This document shows positions 22,690-33,096 of a DNA stretch of 64,000 nucleotides, in pieces. Positions within the stretch are counted from its first letter, which is position 1, and every line of letters begins with the position of its first letter. The notes under the pieces are model-generated. The model made no database searches. It was not told where the DNA came from and was given only the letters and a program-made list of their open reading frames with translations. The stretch comes from Megaustenia siamemsis (lineage: Eukaryota; Mollusca; Gastropoda; Stylommatophora; Ariophantidae), in contig JAVIAB010000008.1 in NCBI GenBank assembly GCA_032433765.1, positions 44,629,606-44,693,605 of the forward strand. The letters are read 5' to 3'. The position numbers were made by a program, and so were the translations under genes.

Positions 22690-23060
22690 AAATTAGTGGA
22701 AAGAAGTGTAAATCTTCTCTGAATGACTTCTCCATCTGTGAAAATGACTGGGAACATCTAGTAAGTGATCGCACATCATGGAGAGCATGTATAAAGAATA
22801 GTATAACATCATTTGAGACGGTGTTAAGGCAAAACTAAGAAGAGAAAAAAACTCATGAGAAAGGATGGAAAACCCTGTGGATCAGCGGGCCTGACTTGTT
22901 CATTCTGTGACCGTGTGTGTTTGTCAAACATTGGTAGAATTAGCTACGAGAGAAGCTGTTCGACCAAAACAAAATCTAAAAAATACACAATAGCTTCCAC
23001 TAGACCTTCTGACAAGACGAAAAGGGCCATATATAGTGAAGAGACGAGGCATACCTCGTG
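22690..23060 (+). pseudogene. LINE C-terminal tail with zinc-finger-like motif
   Basis: Translation gives CENDWEHLVSDRTSWR and, in another frame, TCSFCDRVCLSNIGRISYER followed by SC. This is the end of many non-LTR retrotransposon proteins: a WExLxxDRxxWR helix and then a Cys-Cys-His-Cys-type finger, with Tyr here replacing the usual His. No reverse transcriptase part remains. A few stops break the frames. Confidence 0.55.
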
Positions 23061-23089
23061 CAAATATTACAATATTAATTCTTTTCTTT

Positions 23090-23200
23090 TTAAATTTGTG
23101 TTTATTTTATCTGCTAGATACAATTTTTTGTTCATTTTACATCTTCTCAGCAGCTCTACTCGCGGACCCGTATAGTATTTAATATTTTATATACTTCTTC
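23090..23200. repeat. Fragment related to the 9.7-kb duplicated block
   Basis: Shares CTGCTAGATACAATTT, TTTACAT, CTCTACTC and TAGTATTTAATA in order with 9,860-9,935 and 11,804-11,880, so part of that block is itself a dispersed repeat. Confidence 0.5.
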
Positions 23201-23204
23201 TTCT

Positions 23205-23740
23205 TCCCTTCTTCTTCCCTTCCTCATTTGCCTTTCAGCGTTGAGGAGAGATATAATTTGCGGTCTTTTGCTCTTCTGTTTGCCTCTGCTGCAGTCATTT
23301 TTCCTAGTGCTTCTAATATTCCATTCATCCATCTTTTTTGTGGTCGACCATTGGGTCTGGTATTGTCACAACGTTTATTGAAGGCTCGTTGTGTTGTGTT
23401 TTGATCTTTCTGCCCTGTCACGTGGCCAAACCATTTTATCTGTTGTTTCTTTATATATTCTATGGCGGGGGCTATTCCTAGCTTTTTTCTCAGTTCTTAT
23501 TTCTCATCTTATCTCTCAGACTGTTTCCTGTCATTCGTCTGACACATTTCATCCCAGTAGAGGTTATTTTTCTTATTGTTTTTGCATCTAAGGTCCAGGT
23601 CCAACGGTAGAACAACGTTGGGATGAAGATTGTATTACAGAGTGCCCGTTTTGACTGTAGAGTTATTTCCTTGTTGGACATATATTTATACTTTCTCAAA
23701 TAGCACATTTTGTTTGCTTCGGCGCCGTGGCACACCGACT
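23205..23740 (-). pseudogene. LINE 3' fragment ((GAA)n tail family), copy 1
   Basis: The minus strand encodes reverse transcriptase C-terminal parts (MSNKEITLQSKRALCNTIF, TWTLDAKTIRKI, MKCVRRMTGNSLRDK). Then comes the hallmark GRPQKRWMNGILEALGKMTA and AEANRRAKDRKLYL near the protein end. The 3' end, at the left, is a GAAGAAGAAG-type tail. Frames are broken. Related copies are at 46,325-47,279 and 59,844-60,288. Confidence 0.75.
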
Positions 23741-23839
23741 TTTAGGAAGAAGACCAAGTCTATTAACCATCAATATGTGTCATTTCCACGGGAGTATGTG
23801 TTTATGTCCATCCGCATATCCCGGTCACTGGCATTCCAT

Positions 23840-24000
23840 AAATGTGGGTGGTAAAATCAATAACTTGTCGGGCTCCAAATCAAGACAACGCGGGTTCAAA
23901 TACCGGTTAGTTCAAACGTTCTTTCTATCGGAGACGAAATTAAAATCTCAGACCCGAAATCCTGACGTCGACTACTCTGGATAAGCGGCATTTATTCGTT
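23840..24000 (+). repeat. Possible tRNA-derived SINE fragment
   Basis: Contains CGCGGGTTCAAATACCGGTT, a B-box-like motif, about 50 bp after GGGTGGTAAAATCAATAACT, a weak A-box region. No second copy was recognised in the window, so this is tentative. Confidence 0.3.
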
Positions 24001-24549
24001 GGTCATATAGGAGCCCTCGGCAGACCACAGTAATAGGAAAATGCCGTATAGAAAGTTTTCTTTTTTCCTTAAAAATGTTACTGTTGATCTCCCACAGTCT
24101 TTGTTTCAGCACATCTGTAATTATGTTCTGACATGAATCTTTCATCGACTTCTATTATTGTAGGAAAGTTTGTGGGACTGTTGATCTATTTCAATGCTGT
24201 TACATTTATTTTACTTTTAAATGTTGGGTCTAACCTTGATCTTTAAAACGTATTCATATACCGGACAGCCACAAGAAATTTATTTTTCTTTTATTCCCTA
24301 AATTAATTTGAGCACTAAAATGCGAACTAATTCATTGAAAGTCTTGTGGCTACAATAGAGCGTCTTTTCATTCCGTTTTCTTGTATTAGTGGCACATGCT
24401 GTGTGAACTCTTCATTCCATCTCTTGATGTGAATTATGCTCAGACCATTTATGTCTTTGTCTGCCACTACCTCTATTACCTTTTTTTCTCAATAAAAGAA
24501 CTTTCAGTAGGTTACTCTTTCTTTTCATGTGTCCAAATGATCGTGTTCT

Positions 24550-24775
24550 GTTAGAAATATGTTAAATAGTTCTTACTTCATCTTCAGCGGTTTTGAAACT
24601 TATTTATTTGTTTTCTGCTCTGTCCATTCAATTCTTTCCATTCTTCTAAAAAAAATTGCATATCAAGGTCTTCAATTTTTACTCTCAATCCTTCGTCTTT
24701 CGTGTCCATGTTTTTTAACCATACAGGGACCGATAAAGAGTAAATTGAATAAAAGCTTATTATACACGGAAAGCT
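24550..24775 (-). pseudogene. LINE 3' fragment, decayed
   Basis: Resembles the reverse transcriptase C-terminal part at 51,560-51,720 on the same strand: the order TTTTCTGCTCTGTCC, CCATTCTTCT, TCTTCAATTTT and CATGTTTTTTAACCATA is kept. In that region the minus strand encodes the segment around RRIGRIGWKEK. No intact frame. Confidence 0.4.
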
Positions 24776-24931
24776 GACAGATACATTGAGATGGTTATAC
24801 TGAAACTTTCCTCACGTCTGTCAACATTTGCCGTTACTAAATTAGATGAAGTGTACAATATTTTTCTCCCAATCTCTGTTGTTTAATCGACTACTATTTG
24901 TTTTTTTTTAGGTTACCTCATTTTGGTTTAG

Positions 24932-25312
24932 TGAGGCGAAGGCGCGCCACCCAGCACCAGAGCTGGAAGTTGTCAGCGACCCACAGCTGATGGCTTGCGC
25001 CAGGATCGGTGAACCAAAACCATCCAGACCCTGCTCCACCTCTCCGTGGTGACTCCAGTAACAGACTAACCTGTCAAGTCTGGCCTAGCGTGCAGGGATC
25101 GAAGAGGGAAGACAACCAGGTACTCAAAAATGTCGTGCTGAAGTCGGATGTGTTGGGCCGAAAGGCGCAAATATAACAGTTATACTGCACACCACAACAC
25201 AACGCAGACACGTCCACTACGTCCTTCTAAAGGGGGATGATGAAGAGGAATATTCTAGTCTACCACGATACTCTAGAATACTTCAGTCATCGGGCGAACG
25301 CAACCAACCAAC
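24932..25312 (+). mobile_element. 381-bp insertion with CCAA tail and 13-bp target duplication
   Basis: Flanked by a perfect direct repeat CATTTTGGTTTAG (24,919-24,931 and 25,313-25,325). The insert is clearly more GC-rich than its surroundings and ends CGAACGCAACCAACCAAC, a short CCAA tail typical of a target-primed retroelement 3' end. It has no pol III boxes that I can see and no protein I recognise, so it is a 5'-truncated LINE 3' UTR or a SINE of unknown family. Confidence 0.75.
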
Positions 25313-25449
25313 CATTTTGGTTTAGAAAAAAAGATGTTTACAGAGATAAGTACAGCGAAACAGGAAAATCACAATTACAGAACTTTTTGTAATGCATTCA
25401 CTGTGTTCATTGGAGTAAAGGACTGAATAAAGTGCAGTATCCTCTAGTG

Positions 25450-25740
25450 CACTCTAAAAGAGGTCAAAGATAAAAAGAGAGCTATCATCCAATATTAGAA
25501 AAAAATAATCATCATTTTTTGGCCATGTAATGAGAAGGGGACAGCTGAAATATATTGTTACAACTGGGAAAATTGAGGGACGAAGAGATAGAGGGAGGCA
25601 AGAAGAAAATATACCAGATAGCTTATGAGAATGGCTTGTCAGAAGGTCAACAACAGAAATGATAAATAATTGTCGAGGTCAAAAGTTGTGGAGAATCATA
25701 ATCACCTACACCAGCAGACCCGGTACTTGATGATGATGAT
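25450..25740 (+). pseudogene. LINE 3' fragment ((GAT)n tail family), copy 1
   Basis: Carries the C-terminal reverse transcriptase tail seen intact near 62,270: FFGHVMRR, then a region like QLEYIVTTGKIEGRRDRG, ending in CCGGTACTTGATGATGATGA. Stops and indels break the frame. The same 3' end occurs at 28,790, 40,680, 48,975 (minus) and 61,070. Confidence 0.75.
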
Positions 25741-25978
25741 GACGATCCTCTAGTACCTGCACTTTGGTTTTCAAATATAATTTTCTAGCAAATCGCTCAT
25801 TTATGTTTTTGTTTAATCGTGGAAGCTTCACTGAGGTCATCTAAAGGTGTTGAAAACAAACACAATTTGTAAACCTAATATCTTGTGATGTAAACAAGTG
25901 GGAATTGCTATTAAAATCGGCATCAATTATTTGTGAAATCAACATGCACATAAGTCCTTGCCTTATAATAAAGGTAGG

Positions 25979-26213
25979 GAGCCGCGATAGCTTAAAGGTT
26001 AGTGAACTGGACTACCAAGGTGGGCTTCCAGATTCACGGTCTTAATTGAGTATCGGTTTTTTTTGGTGAAAGTAAAGCGGCAGGGGCGTAATACCGACCA
26101 CATAACACCAAAAATCATGTGCTGAAAGTCTGTAAAAACTATGGTCACTAACACCATATTTCCTCACTTGGCGTGACGGGGTACTTTACTTTAATTTTTT
26201 TTTATAAGGCTGA
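25979..26213 (+). repeat. tRNA-derived SINE (family A), B-box deleted
   Basis: Starts GAGCCGCGATAGCTTAAAGG and contains CGTAATACCGACCACATAAC and GGCGTGACGGGGTACTTTAC with a T-rich end. About 40 bp around the B box is missing relative to other copies, so it should not be transcribed from its own promoter. Confidence 0.75.
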
Positions 26214-26494
26214 CATGTCTCCACCTTCTTTTCCTGATTTTAAAAGTTATAGTGCTACAAAATCTCGTATTTGTGGATTTGCCTTGAATTCATTCTATTG
26301 TAAACAGCTTATTTTTCTTAGATATTTTCAACGCACCTTGCAGATTTATCATATTTTTCGTTGATATCTAGCTTCCTCTATGTCTCCTTTGAGAGCTATC
26401 ACTTATATTTTTGAACTTACATTTTTTTCCTCAAAATGTCTAAATGTTATTTTTGTTATTCTTGTCTAAACCTTCAGTTGTGTCTTTTCTTGAT

Positions 26495-27055
26495 TTATAT
26501 AGCTTGATGTGATTTATATGGCTTGATGTGATTTATATAGCTTGATATGATTTATATAATTTGATAATATTTATATAGCTTGATATGATTTATATAGCTT
26601 GATATGATTTATATCGCTTGATGTAATTTATATAGCTTGATATGATTTATATCGCTTGATATGATTTATATAGCTCTTGATATGATTTATATAGCTTGAT
26701 ATGATTTATATAGCTTGATATGATTTATATCGCTTGATGTAATTTATATAGCTTGATATGATTTATATAGCTTGATATGATTTATATAGCTCTTGATATG
26801 ATTTATATAGCTTGATATGATTTATATAGCTCTTGATATGATTTATATAGCTTGATATGATTTATATCGCTTGATATGATTTATATAGCTCTTGATATGA
26901 TTTATATAGCTTGATATGATTTATATAGCTTGCTATGATTTATATCGCTTGATATGATTTATATATCTCTTGATATGATTTATATCGCTTGATATGATTT
27001 ATATCGCTTGATATGATTTATATAGCTTGATATGATTTATATAGCTCTTGATATC
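26495..27055. repeat. 19/21-bp AT-rich minisatellite
   Basis: About 28 copies of GCTTGATATGATTTATATA (19 bp), with a 21-bp version carrying CTCTTG and a CGCTTG variant. Very AT-rich. Confidence 0.95.
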
Positions 27056-27109
27056 CGTATGCAAATAAAAGGTAAGTTTCCGTCCTCGTCTTATAACGCG
27101 TGGTGTATG

Positions 27110-27300
27110 TGACCAGCATTTTCAATGACCAACTATTAATTCCAAGTAATGTGGTCAATGGACCAGGTCTGTCAACTTTCCCAAAAAACCTGGTATCAAC
27201 TGAAGGCTGGGAGACCTAGGAGTTGTCGATCGAGATCGAACCCGACCTTTTATTCTGAGAAGTCATGTTCGCTAAGCAATAATTTAAAACTGTTACTTGA
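27110..27300 (-). repeat. Divergent tRNA-derived SINE
   Basis: The minus strand resembles the family A head: GTTCGATCTCGATCG-like B box, an AAGGxTGGG segment, and GGTACC-like sequence near the middle. It is too divergent to set exact ends. Confidence 0.35.
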
Positions 27301-28370
27301 TATATGCATAGTGGTCTGCACGTTAAAGATAATAGGCTTTATATCTGGAGAGATAGATCGAGCGTTGTGATAGTTCGCTTGTTAGCGAACACAGCGTTTG
27401 TGATAACATAATGAAGTCCTTTTCTAGAGTGGACGTCACATCCATAACGATATAGAATTTAACTGGACGCTAACGTTGGTGCCTTTAATGTGTTTTTTCC
27501 CCTGTCGTCTTCTCTTTTCTTGCCATTCGTGTTGACACAATGTAAGAAGTTTGTATATACATAATATGTCTACTACCAGATCGCACGCCATAACAAGTAT
27601 TAACAATTAAAGGTAAAACTAAAAAGCCCTAGGAAAACCATCCACAAAAGAATAACCAAAAAAACAAACCACACACATATTGCTGAGCATGAAGGGTACT
27701 TCACAACTCTGTTAAATAAACTCGTCATTTCTCAGACGTTGTGAACACAATAAAACATATGTTTTAATCAACCAGTAAACAAGTAATTCCTTCTTCTGTG
27801 TCTAAACACATCCATATATTATATGTCCAGATTTGTAAAGGACCAACAACATTAAAAAAAAAAAAGTTAATAACATGATCTGCAACACGTACGCCCACCA
27901 GCTCTGTGATAGTACTAGGGGAGGTCATTGGATGTACGGTCATTAAGGTGACAATAAATTGGTAAGTACAGACAAGAATTGAGAAGAGTAATCTCCACTT
28001 GTGTAGTACGATCGAGAAAGTTCGATAACCGGGTTCAGCGCAGTCATGATAGACGGACCGCGGAAAAGAAACGTAACTTTCAGGGGAAATGTTCTGACGA
28101 GCAGACCAGATATGTGATCAGACTTGGCTAGTTTAATAATTGACCAGCCCTGAAATAGACTCGGCAGAGAGCAGATCGAGACGAGATAATAGAGAGCACG
28201 TGTTGGTCTCAGACAAAAACTAGAGCAGGAAAGTAGATTAGAGATATGGCTAAAATCTAATAGATATGATGTTTTATTTTAATAGTCAGTAAAAGTCCAC
28301 ACGGCCTGAAGATTATGTGCAAATAGTACACTAGAATAGTGAGGATGTTTCTATGAAGCAGGTATTCGAT
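27301..28370. other. No gene recognised
   Basis: AT-rich sequence without a supported ORF, RNA gene or repeat. It contains an A-run near 27,860. Confidence 0.5.
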
Positions 28371-28374
28371 GCTT

Positions 28375-28765
28375 TAAAGCTGTAACCATTAGTTCTTCAC
28401 CAACGTAAAGCTGTAACCATTTGTTCTTCACGTACGTAAAGCTGTAACTAGTTGTTCTTCACCTACGTAAAGCTGTAACTATTTGTTCTTCACCCACGTA
28501 AAGCTGTAACTATTTGTTCTTCAACCACGTAAAGCTGTAACTATTTGCTCTTCGCCCACGTAAAGCTGTAACTATTTGTTCTTCACCCACGTAAAGATGT
28601 AACTACAGTATTTGTTCTTCACCTACGTAAAGCTGTAACTATTTGTTCTTCACCCACGTAAAGCTGTAACTATTTGTTCTTCACCTACGTAAAGCTGTAA
28701 CTATCTGTTCTTCACCCACGTAAAGCTGTAACTATTTGTTCTTCACCTACGTAAAGCTGCAACCA
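28375..28765. repeat. 31-bp minisatellite
   Basis: About 12 copies of CACGTAAAGCTGTAACTATT plus TGTTCTTCACC (31 bp), with one 35-bp unit near 28,600 (an extra ACAG). Confidence 0.95.
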
Positions 28766-28784
28766 TCCTTCCACCCAACACTTT

Positions 28785-29135
28785 TCCATAAAAAAAAATT
28801 CAGTCAGTTCCATGCATGGTATATCATGGACAACTAAGAAGAGTAATGAAAATGTTCTGAAAGAGGTCAAAGAAAAAGGAGAGCCAATTTCAAATATTAG
28901 GAAGAAACAATCATCATTTTTTTGTCCTTGTAATGAGAAGGGAACAGCTGCAATATATTGTAACAACTGGGAAAATTGAGGAAAGAAGAGATAGAGGGAA
29001 GCAGAGAGAAAAGATACTAGACGCTTAAGAGAATGGCTTTGCAGAAGATCAACAACAGAAACGATAGATAACTGTCGAAATCGAGAGCTGTGAAGAGACA
29101 TGATCACCTACACCAGCAAGCATGGTATTTGATGA
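28785..29135 (+). pseudogene. LINE 3' fragment ((GAT)n tail family), copy 2
   Basis: Homologous to 62,230-62,515: AAAGAGGTCAAAGAAAAAGG, AATGAGAAGGGAACAGCTG, AACTGGGAAAATTGAGG, and the ending CACCAGCAAGC...TATTTGATGATGAT. Translation is broken. The long minus-strand ORF over this region is only the reverse complement. Confidence 0.7.
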
Positions 29136-29404
29136 TGATAATTCCATGCATATGTAGCGTGGGCCGAGAGAGTGTAGGTCACATTCGAGAGAAGTATTAG
29201 TGCCTTAATCGTTATCTGTTGCCCTATATAAATTGTTAGTCAAGTGAAGTAACGATAAGTGCATTTATGTTGTAAACGGGGCTGCTTCATGATAGGTAGT
29301 TAAGAAGGATGAACTGACAGAGTGTCTGAAAGCCAACACTAATGGACAGCAATATGTATATACTCGCGGGCCATTGTAAGGGATCAGTCACATTTACAAA
29401 GTCA
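29136..29404. other. No gene recognised
   Basis: Short non-coding spacer between two LINE fragments; nothing recognised. Confidence 0.4.
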
Positions 29405-29870
29405 AGACAAACGTTATTGAGTTATTTGCGGGTCATCATCATTACACTCAGAACATTTCCATAGGTGCTCAGATCCCCTCCTCGCCAAGTCCCGCAGTGT
29501 CCAGCGACTGACGACTCCAGTTCTGTGTTGGTCGATAAGTCTTCTTACACCCCCACTAAGTTTCTCGTTTCTGGTTGTGCCCATCTTAACTCCCATCTCT
29601 TTCATCCGAAGGAGTGACGTGGACTCAAGGTTTTCGAATGTCGAAGTCCTGTGCCCTTCCCACATCTCGGAGAGATTGATTATGTTCCCCCCCCCCACCC
29701 CACGAACCCATTGTTTGACCGTCTTAAACGATAGCACATCTAGCAAACATGTCCGTTCTTTCATTTCCCCGCACTCCCGCATGTCCAGGGACGTAGACAG
29801 AGGTGATCCTACGTATGTTTTTACTTCTGCAGTGACTCTACCCATTGCCTGCCTACAGATCCCGCTTTGT
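29405..29870 (-). pseudogene. I-like LINE 3' fragment, RNase H tail
   Basis: The minus-strand reading frame is 143 codons long and aligns with the last part of the LINE at 18,208-21,825. It has TSLLRMKEMGVKMGTTRNEK, LSGGVRRLIDQ and CSECNDDDPQITQ. The 3' end (left) is TTATTGAGTTATTTG, i.e. the same TAACTCAA-type terminus. A C-run near 29,690 adds a small frame disturbance. It is a 5'-truncated copy of the same family. Confidence 0.8.
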
Positions 29871-30069
29871 TAAATTTAACATCATAGAGCAAACCTATTT
29901 ATCTGGAGATGATGATAGCATATGTGCATTTTTAATTTTCCGGTATCTTTTTGGTGGTACATACACACAGCTTTCAATTATCGGTTGTTATTTTAAATAT
30001 TCAACGATGTATTTCAGTCTGTTGTAGTCTGAAGGGTGTATTTTTGTTGATAGAGTATCGTGTTCCAAC

Positions 30070-30255
30070 TAGCTTTTGTTGAGGGAATTTTCGCTGCGAT
30101 GAGAAGACACAACAAGATAATCTCAAAGCAAGTCTTCAAATGGGAACCAGAGGGTAAAAGGAAAAGAGGCCAATTAATAGAAACACTAAAATAAACACTG
30201 AGGCGAGAGGCAACATTAGCAGGCATCAGTTTCGGGAACCGTGTGGTGAAACACA
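30070..30255 (+). pseudogene. LINE C-terminal fragment
   Basis: Matches 35,590-35,710: GATGAGAAGAxACAACAxGA, CAAAGCAAGxC, GGTAAAAGGAAAAGAGGCC, GAGAxACACTxA. In that copy the protein reads GHVMRRDYN and GKRKRGRPRETL. It is broken here by stops. Confidence 0.6.
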
Positions 30256-30635
30256 ATGCAGGTCCTGTGCAAGGTCAGCCAGTTGAAAGATCGTCGGACA
30301 CAATGCAGGTCCTGTGCAAGGTCAGCCAGTTGAAAGATCGTCGGACACAATGCAGGTCCTGTACAAGGTCAGCCAATTGAAAGATCGTCGGACACAATGC
30401 GGGTCCTGTACAAGGTCAGCCAGTTAATAGATCGTCGGACACAATGCGGGTCCTGTACAAGGTCAGCCAGTTGAAAGATCATCGGACACAATGCAGGTCC
30501 TGTACAATGTCAGCCAGTTGAAAGATCGTCGAACACAATGCAGGTCCTGTACAAGGTCAGCCAGTTGAAAGATCGTCGAACACAATGCAGGTCCTGTACA
30601 AGGTCAGCCAGTTGAAAGATCGTCGGACACAAAAG
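30250..30635. repeat. 47-bp minisatellite
   Basis: Eight copies of CACAATGCAGGTCCTGTACA, AGGTCAGCCAGTTGAAAGAT, CGTCGGA (47 bp). Variants GCGGG and ATAGATC occur in the middle units. Confidence 0.95.
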
Positions 30636-30639
30636 AGTA

Positions 30640-30676
30640 GAATTTCTCCCCTACGTACCGTCTTCGGCTCGAAAGG

Positions 30677-30682
<6 letters not shown>
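30640..30682 (+). repeat. Retroelement 3' end beside microsatellites
   Basis: TCCCCTACGTACCGTCTTCG followed by GCTCGAAAGGACAAGAG. It is the same terminus as at 2,050 and directly precedes the GA and GATA tracts, so those tracts may have grown from the retroelement's own tail. Confidence 0.45.
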
Positions 30683-30930
<248 letters not shown>

Positions 30931-31189
30931 AGAAATCGTTGAGGGTCTTCAAGATATATAATCCAAGTGCATCACCTCATACACAGCTGTTTGTTTTCAT
31001 ATCAAACTGGCATTTTAGTTCTATTCTTGGAAACTTTTTAACGATAACGCCATGAGCCTGCCGGAGTTCACAGGGTGTTTTTAAAGTCGCAGTGCAGTGA
31101 TTTTCTACTCTCGGAAGAAAAACGTCACCAGAAATGCGGTTAACTAATGCGTCACACAAATTGTAAAATAAATGGTATTATTCAAATAT

Positions 31190-32116
31190 ACTTGACTGCT
31201 ATCGGCGAGCTTATAATGGGTAATGTTGGTATTAACACAATAAAGTTGTGTCTAAAGCATATGTTGAAAATGTCCACCACGGGTCTCAAGACATGTCGTG
31301 ATTCGTCTTTCCATATTTGCGAAAACCTTCAGAATAATGTCTGGTGATATTTGTTTAATCTTGTCTACTATTTCAGTCTTTAGGTCATTAATTGTCTGCG
31401 GATTATTTTCATAAACTTTCCCCTTCAATGCCCCCCCCCCACAGATAATAATCTGGGGGTGTTAGATCTGGTGAACGAGCAGGCCAGATTCCACGTGAAA
31501 TAATGCGATTTGCAAATATGCTTTCTAAATAATTGAGTGTTGTTGTGGCTGTGTGTGCTGTTGCCCCATCCTGCTGAAACCAGGATTCCATAATTTCCCG
31601 TTCTGTAAGGTGTGCTATGAACGGTTCCAGAATTAAAGCACGGTAACGTTCTGCATTTATTGTTTCATAAAAAAATATAGGTCCTATTATCTGCATACGA
31701 CTTATAGCGCACCACACTCCGACTTTTTGATCGTAAAGCGGCACTTGATGAAATTCATGGGGGTTTTCACTGCTCCACAGCCGATTGTTCTGACTGTTCA
31801 CATAACCGGATAAATGAAACCAGGCCTCATCAGTGAAAAAAGTGACGTCAAGGATGGCAGCGCCATGTTCATAAATAAAATTCTGAAACCACATGCAGTA
31901 GTTTAAACGGGGTTCATAATATCTTTCTTGGAGTTGAGACACTTCAGTTAATTTGTATGGACGATAGTGTAGTTCACTTCTTAAAACCTTGTGAACAGAA
32001 CTCTTAGATATTTGCACCTGTTGAGACAAGTGATTTAAAGATGCATTTGGACTCATTGTAATTCTGTCTTGGAGTTCCATAATTTGGTCTTGTGAAATTG
32101 AAGGTCTTCCAGATCG
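31190..32116 (-). pseudogene. Mariner-like transposase (N-terminus missing, frameshifted)
   Basis: Minus strand, cut-and-paste transposase. From the right it begins inside the linker HRSGRPSI, then a helix-turn-helix part (LNHLSQQVQISKSSVHKVL). The catalytic core follows: TFFTDEAWFHLSGY (first Asp), GVWCAIS, SWFQQDGATAHTA (second Asp) and RSPDLTPPDYYLWG (third Asp). About 38 residues lie between the second and third Asp. A run of ten C at 31,431-31,440 breaks the frame; beyond it the tail continues as KVYENNPQTINDLKTEI and ends GGHFQHML with a stop near 31,257. The first 60-70 residues of the family are missing at the right, where another element abuts. Dead copy. Confidence 0.8.
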
Positions 32117-32118
32117 GT

Positions 32119-32700
32119 GGGTGTTTCTTTAATGACTGTGCATTATTTGAAAATCTAGTTGTTCCAATTTATTTATGTAAATCACGCATCATGTGCTGCT
32201 GTAGCTTGATCTTTTTTCGGTAAAGTTAATCATATAGCATCACTATTCACAAAAGGTATTCGAAATATCCACCACGTTTTAGTTGGCAAATGTTGATACG
32301 TTTTTTCATATTGTCAAAAACCATTATTAATGTTGTTGGCGATTGAAACCTGCAGCTCATCGAGTGTGTGGGTATTGTTTTCGTACACTTTTCCTTTCAG
32401 TTCACCCCTTGATTATTAAATTACTCACAGTATTTCGATGAGGCACTGGTGTATCAGGAAATCTATTCACAAATTGTTCAACAACCCCATTCGAATACTT
32501 GCCGCCGTTACGGAACACATGCTTCACTATAAATACTCTTTCTTCAATCGTTAACACCATTGTAAGACAGATCTATCATGTAGCAGTGATGTTTAAATGA
32601 ACACGTAAATGGTGCTTGAACTATTACGTCATACATAGATACAATTTAGGTGCGTAATTATTTCAACAACAAAAAATGCACAGTCATTAAAGAGACACCC
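32119..32700 (-). mobile_element. Internally deleted mariner-like element
   Basis: A 582-bp element with inverted ends of about 25 bp: GGGTGTTTCTTTAATGACTG at 32,119 and, reversed, GGGTGTCTCTTTAATGACTG at 32,700. On the minus strand the transposase N-terminus (MVLTIEERVFIVKHVFRN, then NRFPDTPVPHRNTVSNLI, from 32,571) is joined directly to the C-terminus (ELKGKVYENNTHTLDELQ). The whole catalytic domain has been lost. Such non-autonomous copies depend on a transposase made elsewhere. Confidence 0.75.
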
Positions 32701-33096
32701 TATATATGTTTCATAACTCGTGCCCAACTTTTAAAATCGATAGCTTTTTAACCGTTTGTTGTAAGTTGTTCAAAATTTGCATGTAAAGTTATAATGATTA
32801 GAACCCAACAGGGAATTAATTTCATTAAAAAAAACATTTGGTTATTATTGTTGCTTATTTGATTTATATAAATTTATAATGACCCATTGATGTAGTCAAA
32901 ACTTAATGTTTACAGTATTTTAAGTTAAAAATAGCGAGTAAAAATCCATACACGGTAAAATTGACGTGTTTGCACGCTTTTACCGTGGTTTTTTGACACA
33001 ATTAGACACTTGAAAAAACACGAGAAATTGTGTGTTCCATTTCCGTACTTTCATAGGTGCAGACGTGGAATGATAACATTTATCATAAGTCTTAAA

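Noticed and set aside
28712..29107. A 131-codon minus-strand ORF
   Set aside because: It is the reverse complement of a plus-strand LINE tail and part of the 31-bp array.
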